This document shows positions 24,308 to 33,189 of a stretch of 41,147 nucleotides of DNA, in pieces. The notes under the pieces are model-generated. The model had not been told where the DNA came from, did no database searches, and saw only the letters and a program-made list of their open reading frames with translations. Both the position numbers and the translations under genes were made by a program. How positions within the stretch are numbered: the first letter of the stretch is position 1; the number at the start of each line of letters is the position of its first letter. The DNA is from Dysgonamonadaceae bacterium (GTDB lineage: Bacteria; Bacteroidota; Bacteroidia; Bacteroidales; Azobacteroidaceae), in assembly GCA_031271125.1 (NCBI GenBank), contig JAISWH010000128.1:1-41147 (forward strand), written 5' to 3'.

Positions 24308-26377
24308 TTATTCTTTGTTGCCTTCCAATTTTTCTTTCAATTCGGCTAATTCGGAAATGTCACCCAAGGTGGTTTTTTCCATAACCGGTTGAGCGGGAAG
24401 TTCTTCTTTTTTATCTTTTTTGGATTTCTTCACCGATTTCTTTTCAGTGCCGGAAGCTGCAGCGATAGCGGCATCTTTTTCTTTCTTTGCTTCCGCACGT
24501 TTTTCATCTTCAAAAATCCGGCTGTGAGAAAGGATAATTCGTTTGGAATCCTTGTTAAACTCAATGACCTTGAAAGATAATTTTTCATCCAATTGCGCTT
24601 GCGAACCGTCTTCTTTCACCAAATGTTTCGGTGTTGCAAAGCCTTCTACGCCATAAGGCAAGGCAATAACGGCGCCTTTATCCAAAAGTTCGATAATCGT
24701 ACCTTCGTGGATGGAACCCAAGATAAATATAGTTTCAAATACATCCCAAGGATTTTCTTCCAACTGTTTGTGTCCTAAGCTCAAACGACGATTTTCCTTG
24801 TCGATTTCCAATACTTGAACTTCGATATCCGAACCGATGGAAGTAAATTCACTCGGATGTTTGATTTTTTTCGTCCAGGACAGGTCGGAAATGTGAATCA
24901 AACCTTCAACGCCTTCCTCGATTTCAACAAATACTCCGAAATTGGTGAAATTACGCACTTTAGCGGTATGTCTGCTGCCGATAGCATATTTTTCTTCTAT
25001 TTTTTCCCAAGGATCGGATTTCAATTGTTTGATACCCAGCGACATTTTGCGTTCGTCGCGGTCTAATGTCAAGATAATGGCTTCCACCTCGTCGCCCACT
25101 TTCATGAAATCCTGAGCGCTTCTCAAATGTTGCGTCCAGCTCATTTCCGAAACATGGATAAGTCCTTCTACGCCCGGAGCTATTTCGATGAATGCACCGT
25201 AATCAGCCATTACTACTACTTTTCCTTTTACAATATCGCCCACTTTCAGATTTTCATCCAAAGCGTCCCAAGGATGCGGAGTTAATTGTTTCAGGCCAAG
25301 TGCGATTCTTTTCTTTTCATCGTCGAAATCAAGAATAACCACATTGATTTTTTCATCTAATTTCACCACTTCTTCCGGATGGGAAACACGTCCCCAACTC
25401 AAGTCGGTAATATGAATCAAGCCGTCTACGCCGCCCAAGTCGATAAATACACCGTATGTAGTAATATTTTTAACGATGCCTTCCAATACCTGACCTTTTT
25501 CCAATTTAGCGATAATATCTTTCTTTTGTTGTTCCAATTCAGCTTCTATCAGCGCTTTATGGGAAACAACCACGTTTTTGAATTCCTGATTGATTTTTAC
25601 AACCTTAAATTCCATCGTTTTATCCACAAATACATCGTAATCACGGATGGGTTTGACGTCGATCTGCGAACCCGGCAAGAAGGCTTCAATGCCGAACACA
25701 TCCACAATCATACCACCTTTGGTGCGGCATTTCACGTAACCTTTAACGATTTCGTTGTTTTCAAGCGCAGCGTTTACTTTGTCCCAAGAACGGGTTACAC
25801 GCGCTTTTTTATGAGAAAGGATGAGTTGTCCTTTCTTGTCTTCCTGGCTTTCGATATACACTTCCACTTCGTCACCCACTTTCAAATCGGAGTTGTAACG
25901 AAACTCGTTCATCGGAACCACACCGTCGGATTTATAACCGATATTGATTACGACTTCGCGTTTGTTCAAAGCTGTAACCGTACCCATAACTACCTCGCGG
26001 TCATTGATTTTGTTTAACGATTGATCATAAGTTTCAATCAGCTTTTCTCTACTTACATCTCCGTAAGTATCTCCCTTTTCGTAGGCCTCCCAATCAAAAT
26101 CAACTTTGGAAACAATTGCTTTTTCGGGAACATTTTCTTTTTCAGGAACAATCACTTCTTCGGGAACAATTGCTTCTTCAGGAACAATCGCTTCTTCGGG
26201 AACAATTGCTTTTTCGGGAACAATCACTTCTTCAGGAACAATCACTTCTTCGGAAACAATCACTTCTTCGGGAGCAATTGCTTCTTCAGGAACAATCACT
26301 TCTTCAGGAACAATTACCTCTTCGGGAACAATCGCTTCTTCAGGAACAATCGCTTCTTCGCTTAATTCTTTGTTCAT
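24308..26377 (-). CDS. rpsA: 30S ribosomal protein S1 with N-terminal hexapeptide repeat
   Basis: A 689-residue S1, longer than the 557 residues of E. coli. S1 helps dock and unfold mRNA on the 30S subunit, important in Bacteroidetes, where Shine-Dalgarno sites are rare. Six S1 (OB-fold) domains span about residues 125-640, seen as repeats of YGVFIDLGGVDGLIHITDLSW and similar, each followed by LGLKQL/LGHKQL-like ends. The tail is Lys/Glu-rich. The extra length comes from residues 6-89: 14 copies of a six-residue unit, mostly PEEAIV or PEEVIV, strongly acidic. It has its own perfect promoter and is flanked by a SusC gene and a GH51 gene, an unusual setting for an essential ribosomal gene. Confidence 0.96.
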   Translation of the reverse strand: MNKELSEEAIVPEEAIVPEEVIVPEEVIVPEEAIAPEEVIVSEEVIVPEEVIVPEKAIVPEEAIVPEEAIVPEEVIVPEKENVPEKAIVSKVDFDWEAYEKGDTYGDVSREKLIETYDQSLNKINDREVVMGTVTALNKREVVINIGYKSDGVVPMNEFRYNSDLKVGDEVEVYIESQEDKKGQLILSHKKARVTRSWDKVNAALENNEIVKGYVKCRTKGGMIVDVFGIEAFLPGSQIDVKPIRDYDVFVDKTMEFKVVKINQEFKNVVVSHKALIEAELEQQKKDIIAKLEKGQVLEGIVKNITTYGVFIDLGGVDGLIHITDLSWGRVSHPEEVVKLDEKINVVILDFDDEKKRIALGLKQLTPHPWDALDENLKVGDIVKGKVVVMADYGAFIEIAPGVEGLIHVSEMSWTQHLRSAQDFMKVGDEVEAIILTLDRDERKMSLGIKQLKSDPWEKIEEKYAIGSRHTAKVRNFTNFGVFVEIEEGVEGLIHISDLSWTKKIKHPSEFTSIGSDIEVQVLEIDKENRRLSLGHKQLEENPWDVFETIFILGSIHEGTIIELLDKGAVIALPYGVEGFATPKHLVKEDGSQAQLDEKLSFKVIEFNKDSKRIILSHSRIFEDEKRAEAKKEKDAAIAAASGTEKKSVKKSKKDKKEELPAQPVMEKTTLGDISELAELKEKLEGNKE
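26111..26362 (-). repeat. 18-bp tandem repeat in rpsA (14 copies)
   Basis: Fourteen 18-bp units encode PEEAIV/PEEVIV with a few variants (SEEVIV, PEEAIA, PEKENV). The unit lacks stop codons in several frames, which is why the ORF track shows overlapping antisense ORFs here (26021-26365, 26106-26399, 26116-26385). Copies are near-identical in DNA, so length changes by slippage are expected to stay in frame. Confidence 0.95.
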
Positions 26378-26439
26378 TTTCTTAATAATTTTTTGTTAAT
26401 TAGTAAATTAGACTTTATATTGTCTCAGTAAAACGGCTG

Positions 26440-26469
26440 CAAAGGTACGATTTAAATCTTGATTATCAA
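26440..26469 (-). promoter_or_regulatory. Promoter of rpsA
   Basis: Minus strand: TTG (26467-26469), 19 nt, TACCTTTG (26440-26447), an ideal Bacteroidetes promoter about 62 nt before the ATG. It shows rpsA is transcribed independently of the upstream GH51 gene. Confidence 0.85.
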
Positions 26470-26543
26470 TGAAAATGACATGAAATTTACCGGTTAAACT
26501 AAAATTATATTCGGATTTCTTCATTGTTATGTACAAAACAACT

Positions 26544-28520
26544 TCACATGCAGTACAGTATATACACAACAAAAGTGCGAGGCTCCAATTCCGTTTCAAA
26601 CAGATGACCTTCGATAGCGACATCGTTTTCTTCAGGTTTAACAGCGTCGGGCGTTTCAATTGTATTTTCCTGTTCCGGGTTGTCGGCTCTTAATGTAATA
26701 CGTTTTCCGCCGGATAAAACTTCATTTTTCTTTAATCCTTTGAAATTGAGTTTGACGGATTGCGTTTTGCCGGATGTATTAGCAATCTTTACGATATAAC
26801 TGCTGTTGTTTTTGTCCCTGACTGCGCTGGCGAACAATCCGTTTTGCCCTTCCGCTCCGGTTACGTTTTGCCCGTTCATAGTCAGCGGGAGCGTGTGCGT
26901 ACCTTTGTTATATGCGTATAGCTGCTGCACATAGTAACTTGCCGTACGGACGCTGTTCAGGTTGTCGAACCAGATCATGTCGGGACGCCACTGCCATCCT
27001 TCCACATGGGCGAAAAGCGGTGCGTAAGTGGCCATGTGAACAATGTCGGCGTTACGTTCAAGTCCCGTCATAAAAGCGGCTTCGAGTAATGCGGCATTAA
27101 AATGGTTCCATTTTTTGCCCCTGCCGTGGCAGGCGTATTCGCCGGCGAATACTTTCGGGCCTTTGCGATCGTAATTGTCATAGCGCGCTCCCTGCTTCAG
27201 GAACCATTCTTCGGGACGGTAGAAATGTTCGTCCACGAGATCGACCTTCAACCGTTTCATTTCCGGCCACAGGTAATCGAATTGAGCGCCTTCGGAGTTC
27301 GGGCCGGAGCTGCCTATAATCTTGACGTCGGGATAAGTTTTGCGAATGGCTGTTACGAATGGAGCCAGATGTTCCGGATATTCAGTACCCCACTGTTCAT
27401 TACCGATAGCCAGGAATTTGAGATTGAACGGCGCGGGATGTCCCATTTCGGCGCGGAGTTTGCCCCATTTCGTCGTTGTATTGCCGTTGGCAAATTCGAT
27501 AAGGTCAAGCGCATCCTGTATGTAGCTGTCGAGGTCGCAAACGGCAACATGCGCCGAAGGGTCGTCGTTCTGGAACTGGCAGGCCAGTCCGCAACTCAAC
27601 ACCGGCAGCGGCGTAGCGCCGATTTCTTCCGACAAAAGGAAATATTCATAAAAGCCAAGTCCATAGCTTTGATAATAGTCGGGAAAATAGCGATGCGGGA
27701 ATGTGTAATGCCAACGGTTTTCGTTTAACGGACGGTTCTCTACCGGTCCTACGCTCTTTTTCCAGTCGTAACGCGTTTCGAGGTCTGTCCCTTCGACGAT
27801 ACATCCGCCCGGGAAACGGAATACGCCGGGTTTGAGGTCGGCTAAAGCCTGCGCCAGGTCTTTACGCAATCCGTTTGCATGACCGTTCCAGGTATCTACG
27901 GGGAATAATGAGATATGTTCCAGGTCGACACTCGCTTTCGATTTCAGGAAAATGCGGAGTTGGGCTTTTGGTTCCGTTGTTGCGGATTGGAGGATAAGCT
28001 CATATTTTTTCCATTCCTTAGAATCAATGACTAATTCTTTTCCGGTAAGTGCATGACGCTCAGTCATGCTTTTCGAGTCAATAAGTTCCACTAAGATTGT
28101 CGAAGCGCCGCCGCTTCCGGACAACCGCGCCCATACCGAAAACCTGTACTTTTCACCCTTTTTTATTCCTATGCCGAAGAAACCTTCGTTCTGCAAACCG
28201 GTGCGTTTATGTTCATGGCCGGGGTCGGACAGGCGCACGTAATGGGGATTGCGTTCAAACGGCCCGTCATTTTTCAATATCACATTTCCGAATGTTTTCC
28301 AGCCCATAAAGTTCTGCGGAAATTCGAACGACCTGTTTTTAACCAATTCGGCATAAAGTCCGCCGTCGGCGGCATAATTGATGTCTTCGAAAAATAAACC
28401 GTACATTGTCGGTTGTATTTCGGCGCCGGTTTTTTTTGTCTCGATTACCAACTCATTGATTTGTGCGTTCAGGGATATTCCTGTAAAAAGAAGCAATATC
28501 GCAAATAATTTCTTTTTCAT
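26544..28520 (-). CDS. Alpha-L-arabinofuranosidase, GH51
   Basis: A 658-residue secreted GH51 enzyme that removes terminal arabinofuranose from arabinan, arabinoxylan or arabinogalactan. Signal peptide about 1-20 (GISLNAQ), then a GH51 start (QPTMYGLFFEDINYAADGGLYAELVKNRSFE), a carbohydrate-binding-like insert (about 90-205), and the TIM barrel. The acid/base is Glu375 in GNEQWG and the likely nucleophile Glu461 in FAGEYACHG. A C-terminal beta-sandwich closes the protein, ending RTFVVYILYCM, where the last residues look slightly atypical. It is divergent from the regulator gene at 28807, so the two may share the intergenic control region and GH51 may belong to that locus. Confidence 0.93.
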   Translation of the reverse strand: MKKKLFAILLLFTGISLNAQINELVIETKKTGAEIQPTMYGLFFEDINYAADGGLYAELVKNRSFEFPQNFMGWKTFGNVILKNDGPFERNPHYVRLSDPGHEHKRTGLQNEGFFGIGIKKGEKYRFSVWARLSGSGGASTILVELIDSKSMTERHALTGKELVIDSKEWKKYELILQSATTEPKAQLRIFLKSKASVDLEHISLFPVDTWNGHANGLRKDLAQALADLKPGVFRFPGGCIVEGTDLETRYDWKKSVGPVENRPLNENRWHYTFPHRYFPDYYQSYGLGFYEYFLLSEEIGATPLPVLSCGLACQFQNDDPSAHVAVCDLDSYIQDALDLIEFANGNTTTKWGKLRAEMGHPAPFNLKFLAIGNEQWGTEYPEHLAPFVTAIRKTYPDVKIIGSSGPNSEGAQFDYLWPEMKRLKVDLVDEHFYRPEEWFLKQGARYDNYDRKGPKVFAGEYACHGRGKKWNHFNAALLEAAFMTGLERNADIVHMATYAPLFAHVEGWQWRPDMIWFDNLNSVRTASYYVQQLYAYNKGTHTLPLTMNGQNVTGAEGQNGLFASAVRDKNNSSYIVKIANTSGKTQSVKLNFKGLKKNEVLSGGKRITLRADNPEQENTIETPDAVKPEENDVAIEGHLFETELEPRTFVVYILYCM

Positions 28521-28554
28521 GTATTTTTATTAAATTTTCCGTAAAAGTTATATA

Positions 28555-28562
28555 CAAAGATA
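28555..28562 (-). promoter_or_regulatory. -7 element of the GH51 promoter
   Basis: Minus-strand TATCTTTG, 34 nt before the GH51 start. No -33 TTG at good spacing, which fits a promoter that needs an activator. Confidence 0.55.
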
Positions 28563-28671
28563 TTAAGTTGAAAAACTTTTTTTGGTGGACATTTGTGCCA
28601 TATCAGTGGACGGAAAGCGTAAAGTTCATAAAAACGGTTTGCTTTTAATAGTAAATTTATCAGAAAAAATG

Positions 28672-28679
28672 TATCTTTG
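28672..28679 (+). promoter_or_regulatory. -7 element of the regulator gene promoter
   Basis: TATCTTTG, giving a start near 28686 and a leader of about 120 nt before the ATG. No -33 match at standard spacing. The leader has no obvious hairpin. Confidence 0.55.
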
Positions 28680-28806
28680 CAAAGGACTTATTTCAATCAA
28701 TCGCAAAATACCGCCGTATGTTTATCGCAATGAAAGGTTTTGATTATGATACACTTACGCCAGAAACTATTTGGTATATTTACTTTCATAACATCACATA
28801 CAAATC

Positions 28807-31800
28807 ATGCCAGGAAAAACAACTTTTTTTATTCTGTTGAATATCGTTTTCGTTATGCTTGGGAGCCGTTCCCTCTATGCCCGCGAACAGTTCGCATCCC
28901 GCTATAATATCTCATACATAAGTATGGAAGAAGGCTTGCTTCATGATAATATCGACGACCTGTACAAGGACAAGGCCGGTTTTCTTTGGATATCGACGGC
29001 AGGGGCGGGACTGTCGAGATATGACGGATATGAATTTTTGCATTTTAATACGAATACTTCGCCTGTGCGCCTGCGGAGCAATTTTATTACTTCGGTTTGT
29101 GAAGACCGGTTCAACCGTTTATGGATCGTTTCGGGAGAAGGCGTTGACATTATTGATCTGAAAACTATGCAGTTGACGACGCCCGCTTCCGAAGCAAACC
29201 GGCTAAATGACATTATGCGGCAGCCGTCGGTGAACGTCATCGACGATTGCCGGGGCAATATATGGCTATACAGCGGCTCGTCGCTCCATCGAATCGGCTT
29301 CGACGGCGCGGGCGATGTAGCCTCTATTGCAACGCTTCCCGATTTACACATATCTCCCTTTACTTGTCCGATGTATGATTTTGATGAAGACGGTAATATC
29401 TGGATAGGTCTCGGTCACGGTATTTATAAAATTCACACGACATCCGACGGAAAATTGGAATTGCATCCCATATCATCTAAAATACAGTTAGATACACAGA
29501 TTACCATACATGCCTTTTGCCTGAAGGAAAATGAAATATGGATTGCTACCAATAACGGATTGTTCCGGTATAACTGGAATGAGGATATTTTGAAACGTTA
29601 TTACTATCAGAAAGAAAATTCCCGCTCTATTTCCCAAAACCATGTTTCGGATGTGGTTATAACGAAAGACAAGCAATTGATTGCCTGCACGCTGCAAGGG
29701 ATTAACATATACAATCCCGTCGCCGATGATTTTGAACGGATATCGAGGAACGGACGCACGCCGGGTGCATCGTTAAATTCCGATTTTATCAATTGTATGC
29801 TTGTAGACAATGAAATCGTGTGGATAGGCAGCGAAACCGGCGGCATTAACAAACTCTCACCGAGGCGGTTGTCGTTGCGTAATTACATTAATAACAAAGA
29901 GGACGAACATAGCCTTTCCCATAATATAGTGAACGCAATTTATGAAGACAGGAAAGGAAACCTTTGGATAGGGACTGTCGAGGGCGGATTAAACAAAAAG
30001 GAAAAAGACAGGAACGGATTTATTCATTATACGACGGATACGCGCCCGGCGCTAAGCCACAATACGGTGAGCGCCCTGATCATAGACGGTAAAAACCGCC
30101 TGTGGGCCGGAACGTGGGGATGGGGAATCACGATTATTGACCTGAACAACAAACCGGCGCACAGGGTAAAATATCTTAATCCGGATAATAATCCTGATTT
30201 TACATTAAACTTCATCGGTTCATTATGCTACGACCCGATTAATAAAGGCGTATGGATCGGGGCAAGTCCGGGCATCTATTTTTATGATTTGGAAAAAGAA
30301 GAATTTACGGAACCGATAGACCCTGAAGCTGTAAGTAAAACGTTCAATTCGCTGGGCGCCATTGTCGCTTCCAACGGCATTTTATGGATGGGATCGGTGG
30401 ACGGCGTTTTCCTGATCGACCTTCATTCGCGACGCAATAACCGGTTTTCGTACCGGCAACTGAAATATAAACTTGACGATCCCGAATCGGGAATAACGGA
30501 ACGGATTACCTGTTTCTGCGAAGCTTCCGACAGTACCGTATGGATAGGAAGCAACGGTAACGGCATCTATCAATGCCGGCCGGCAACAGACGGAACGCTT
30601 ACATTTAAATGCTACAATACGAAGCATGGGCTTATCAACAACAATGTGCGCGGAATCGTCGAAGACGACAACGGCCTGCTGTGGATAAGCACAAACCATG
30701 GCTTGTCGTGCTTTAATCCGGCAACGGAGTGCTTTACGAATTATACGAAAGACGACGGGCTGATAAACAACCAGTTTTACTGGAACGCTTTCGGCAAAGC
30801 CTCCGACGGAACAATGTATTTCGGGGGAATCAACGGATTGGTAGCAATCGAAGGCGTTAATCGCGAAAATACGGCCGAGTCGAAAAAGGTAACGTTCACT
30901 CGCTTGCACGTGAAGAATGAAGACATTTACGCCGGACATAAAGGTTTAAAAACCGACATCAGCAGGGCGAAAGAATTGAATTTCCACGAGCGGGACAACT
31001 CGTTCTCACTCGAATTTTCGTCCCTGAACTTCGAATCGCACGCCACCGCCGTTTACAGTTACCGCCTGGCCGGTTTCGAAGATAAATGGACGGACGTACC
31101 TTCCAGTCGCCGGTTTGCCGCTTATACCAATATCCCTCCGGGCAAATATACCTTTCAGGTGCGCTACGCCGCCGGAGGAAACGCTTCAAACAGCGAAATA
31201 ACGGAGCTTAAAATCAACATCCATCCTCATTTCTATAAAACCTGGTGGTTTATGCTTTTACTCATTCTGGCAATTGGTTTTACGGTCGTACATTTGTATA
31301 TGTACAGGCTGCATCAACTGCAAAAACAAAAACAACTGCTGCACAGGAAAGTCGAAGAACGCACGCGGGAATTGAAGGAGCAGAATGAAAAAATAAGCCG
31401 CCAAAAAGCGCAATTGATTGAAATGTCAAAGAAAATCCGTGATATGACACTCGATAAATTGTCGTTCTTCACGAATATCACACACGAATTTCGCACGCCG
31501 ATTACCCTGATTATAGGCCCCATAGAACGCGCCCTGAAATTAAGTTCCAATCCGAAAGTGATTGAGCAGCTGCAATTCGTGGAACGTAACTCCAAATACT
31601 TGCTGTCGTTGGTGAACCAACTGATGGATTTCAGGAAAGTGGAATCGGGTAATCTGGAAATTGTGAAAACAAACGATGATTTCCTCCGGTTCATGGACTC
31701 CATTATTGTTCCTTTTGAAGCCTTGACCGACGAGCGGAACATTGCGATACGGAAGTTTTACAGGATGAGCAAGCCCGTCATCCCGTTCGATCAGGACGCC

Positions 31801-33000
31801 ATGCGTAAAGTTGTAACCAACCTGCTGTCGAATGCGGTGAAATTCACTCCCGACGGGGGCGAAATCCGTTTATACGTCGCATCCTGCGTTGACCGGAACA
31901 GCGACAGGGAAAAACTCTGCATGATCATCAAAGACAACGGGACAGGCATTCCCGAAGACGACTTATTGAAGATATTCAACCGGTTTTATCAATCAGGTAA
32001 TAAAAATCAATTTCCCGTATACGGACAAAGCGGTACGGGTATCGGCTTATATCTTTCAAAACAAATCGTAATGCGGCATGGCGGTACGATTACGGCGCGT
32101 AACAACCGGAAAAAAGGCTGTACGTTTCTGATTACTCTGCCTGTAACACGCGACAAAATCGCCCGTCCGGCTTCTGCAACAGCCGTTGAAACGCCGGCTT
32201 TTCCCGAAACGACGAATCCCGTACCTTCCCATTTCAAACCGGAGCGGCTTGCCGTTCTCATCGTGGAAGACAACCGCGATATGCGCGCCTACATCCGTTC
32301 GATACTTGAAGAACGGTATAACATTTTTGAAGCGGAACACGGGGCGGAAGCGCTGACAATCCTGACCGGCAACCAGGTGGATTTCATCATCTGCGACCTG
32401 ATGATGCCCGTAATGGACGGTCTTGAATTGTCGCGCAAAGTGAAGCAAAACTTTGCTATCTCGCATATTCCTTTCCTGATGCTTACGGCAAAAACTTCGC
32501 AGGATGCACGCCTCGAAAGCTATCGCACAGGCGTGGACGATTACCTGCAAAAGCCTTTCAGCGAAGACTTATTGCTGACGCGCATGAGCAATATCCTCGA
32601 AAACCGCCGCCGGCAACAACAACGTTTTGCGATGAATATGGAAGCCCGCGAGTTGCATATCGAAGAACAACCAAGCGATAAGAAATTTGTTGATAAAGCC
32701 TTGGAAACGATTCGGGCGAATTATAAAAATTCATATTACGAAGCCGGCGATTTTATCGACGCAATGGGAGCGAGTAAAAGCGTCGTCAATAAGAAGATGC
32801 AGAGCCTGACCGGACAATCTATCGGGCAATTCATCCGCAACTACCGCCTGAATATGGCGTATGAAATGATAAAAAAGAACCGTGTGACGCACAACATGAA
32901 TATTTCCGAAATTGCCTACGAAGTCGGATTCAATGACCCCAAATATTTCACCCGTTGTTTCACCAAGCGTTATGGCATGGCGCCCAGCGACTGTAAGTAA
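28807..33000 (+). CDS. Hybrid two-component system sensor-regulator (HTCS)
   Basis: A 1397-residue single-protein signalling system of the Bacteroidetes HTCS type. Signal peptide or first membrane segment about 1-25; periplasmic sensor with two seven-bladed propellers (about 30-740) built of Reg_prop repeats such as GFLWISTAGAGLSRYDG and NLWIGTVEGGLNK; Y_Y_Y domain (about 745-805); membrane helix (about 814-834); HisKA with phosphorylated His893 in THEFRTPITL; HATPase with NLLSNAVKFTPDGG and GTGIGLYLSK; receiver with Asp1197 in ICDLMMPVMDG; and C-terminal AraC helix-turn-helix (about 1290-1395). In characterised HTCSs the sensor binds an oligosaccharide and the HTH activates the adjacent degradation genes. 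The co-directional GH2-GH115-esterase-GH28 genes and divergent GH51 are the likely targets. Confidence 0.97.
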   Translation: MPGKTTFFILLNIVFVMLGSRSLYAREQFASRYNISYISMEEGLLHDNIDDLYKDKAGFLWISTAGAGLSRYDGYEFLHFNTNTSPVRLRSNFITSVCEDRFNRLWIVSGEGVDIIDLKTMQLTTPASEANRLNDIMRQPSVNVIDDCRGNIWLYSGSSLHRIGFDGAGDVASIATLPDLHISPFTCPMYDFDEDGNIWIGLGHGIYKIHTTSDGKLELHPISSKIQLDTQITIHAFCLKENEIWIATNNGLFRYNWNEDILKRYYYQKENSRSISQNHVSDVVITKDKQLIACTLQGINIYNPVADDFERISRNGRTPGASLNSDFINCMLVDNEIVWIGSETGGINKLSPRRLSLRNYINNKEDEHSLSHNIVNAIYEDRKGNLWIGTVEGGLNKKEKDRNGFIHYTTDTRPALSHNTVSALIIDGKNRLWAGTWGWGITIIDLNNKPAHRVKYLNPDNNPDFTLNFIGSLCYDPINKGVWIGASPGIYFYDLEKEEFTEPIDPEAVSKTFNSLGAIVASNGILWMGSVDGVFLIDLHSRRNNRFSYRQLKYKLDDPESGITERITCFCEASDSTVWIGSNGNGIYQCRPATDGTLTFKCYNTKHGLINNNVRGIVEDDNGLLWISTNHGLSCFNPATECFTNYTKDDGLINNQFYWNAFGKASDGTMYFGGINGLVAIEGVNRENTAESKKVTFTRLHVKNEDIYAGHKGLKTDISRAKELNFHERDNSFSLEFSSLNFESHATAVYSYRLAGFEDKWTDVPSSRRFAAYTNIPPGKYTFQVRYAAGGNASNSEITELKINIHPHFYKTWWFMLLLILAIGFTVVHLYMYRLHQLQKQKQLLHRKVEERTRELKEQNEKISRQKAQLIEMSKKIRDMTLDKLSFFTNITHEFRTPITLIIGPIERALKLSSNPKVIEQLQFVERNSKYLLSLVNQLMDFRKVESGNLEIVKTNDDFLRFMDSIIVPFEALTDERNIAIRKFYRMSKPVIPFDQDAMRKVVTNLLSNAVKFTPDGGEIRLYVASCVDRNSDREKLCMIIKDNGTGIPEDDLLKIFNRFYQSGNKNQFPVYGQSGTGIGLYLSKQIVMRHGGTITARNNRKKGCTFLITLPVTRDKIARPASATAVETPAFPETTNPVPSHFKPERLAVLIVEDNRDMRAYIRSILEERYNIFEAEHGAEALTILTGNQVDFIICDLMMPVMDGLELSRKVKQNFAISHIPFLMLTAKTSQDARLESYRTGVDDYLQKPFSEDLLLTRMSNILENRRRQQQRFAMNMEARELHIEEQPSDKKFVDKALETIRANYKNSYYEAGDFIDAMGASKSVVNKKMQSLTGQSIGQFIRNYRLNMAYEMIKKNRVTHNMNISEIAYEVGFNDPKYFTRCFTKRYGMAPSDCK

Positions 33001-33189
33001 AAAGCAAACATTATGTAATATTTTTTCGTATAAACCACTATATGTCCTAATATTATTTCCTAATGTGTCTATTTTTCCATAAAATTGTATAATTTTCCAT
33101 TCATCGTTATTTTTTTTTCTTTTTCTTTGCAGGTAAAATGTGTTATATACAATTACGAATTAAAAATTAAGAATTAAAAATTAAAAAAT

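Noticed and set aside
26021-26399. Three long plus-strand ORFs opposite the start of rpsA
   Set aside because: They are antisense readings of the 18-bp repeat, which lacks stops in those frames; the repeated FFRNN, SSGTI and LLREQ patterns follow from the repeat.
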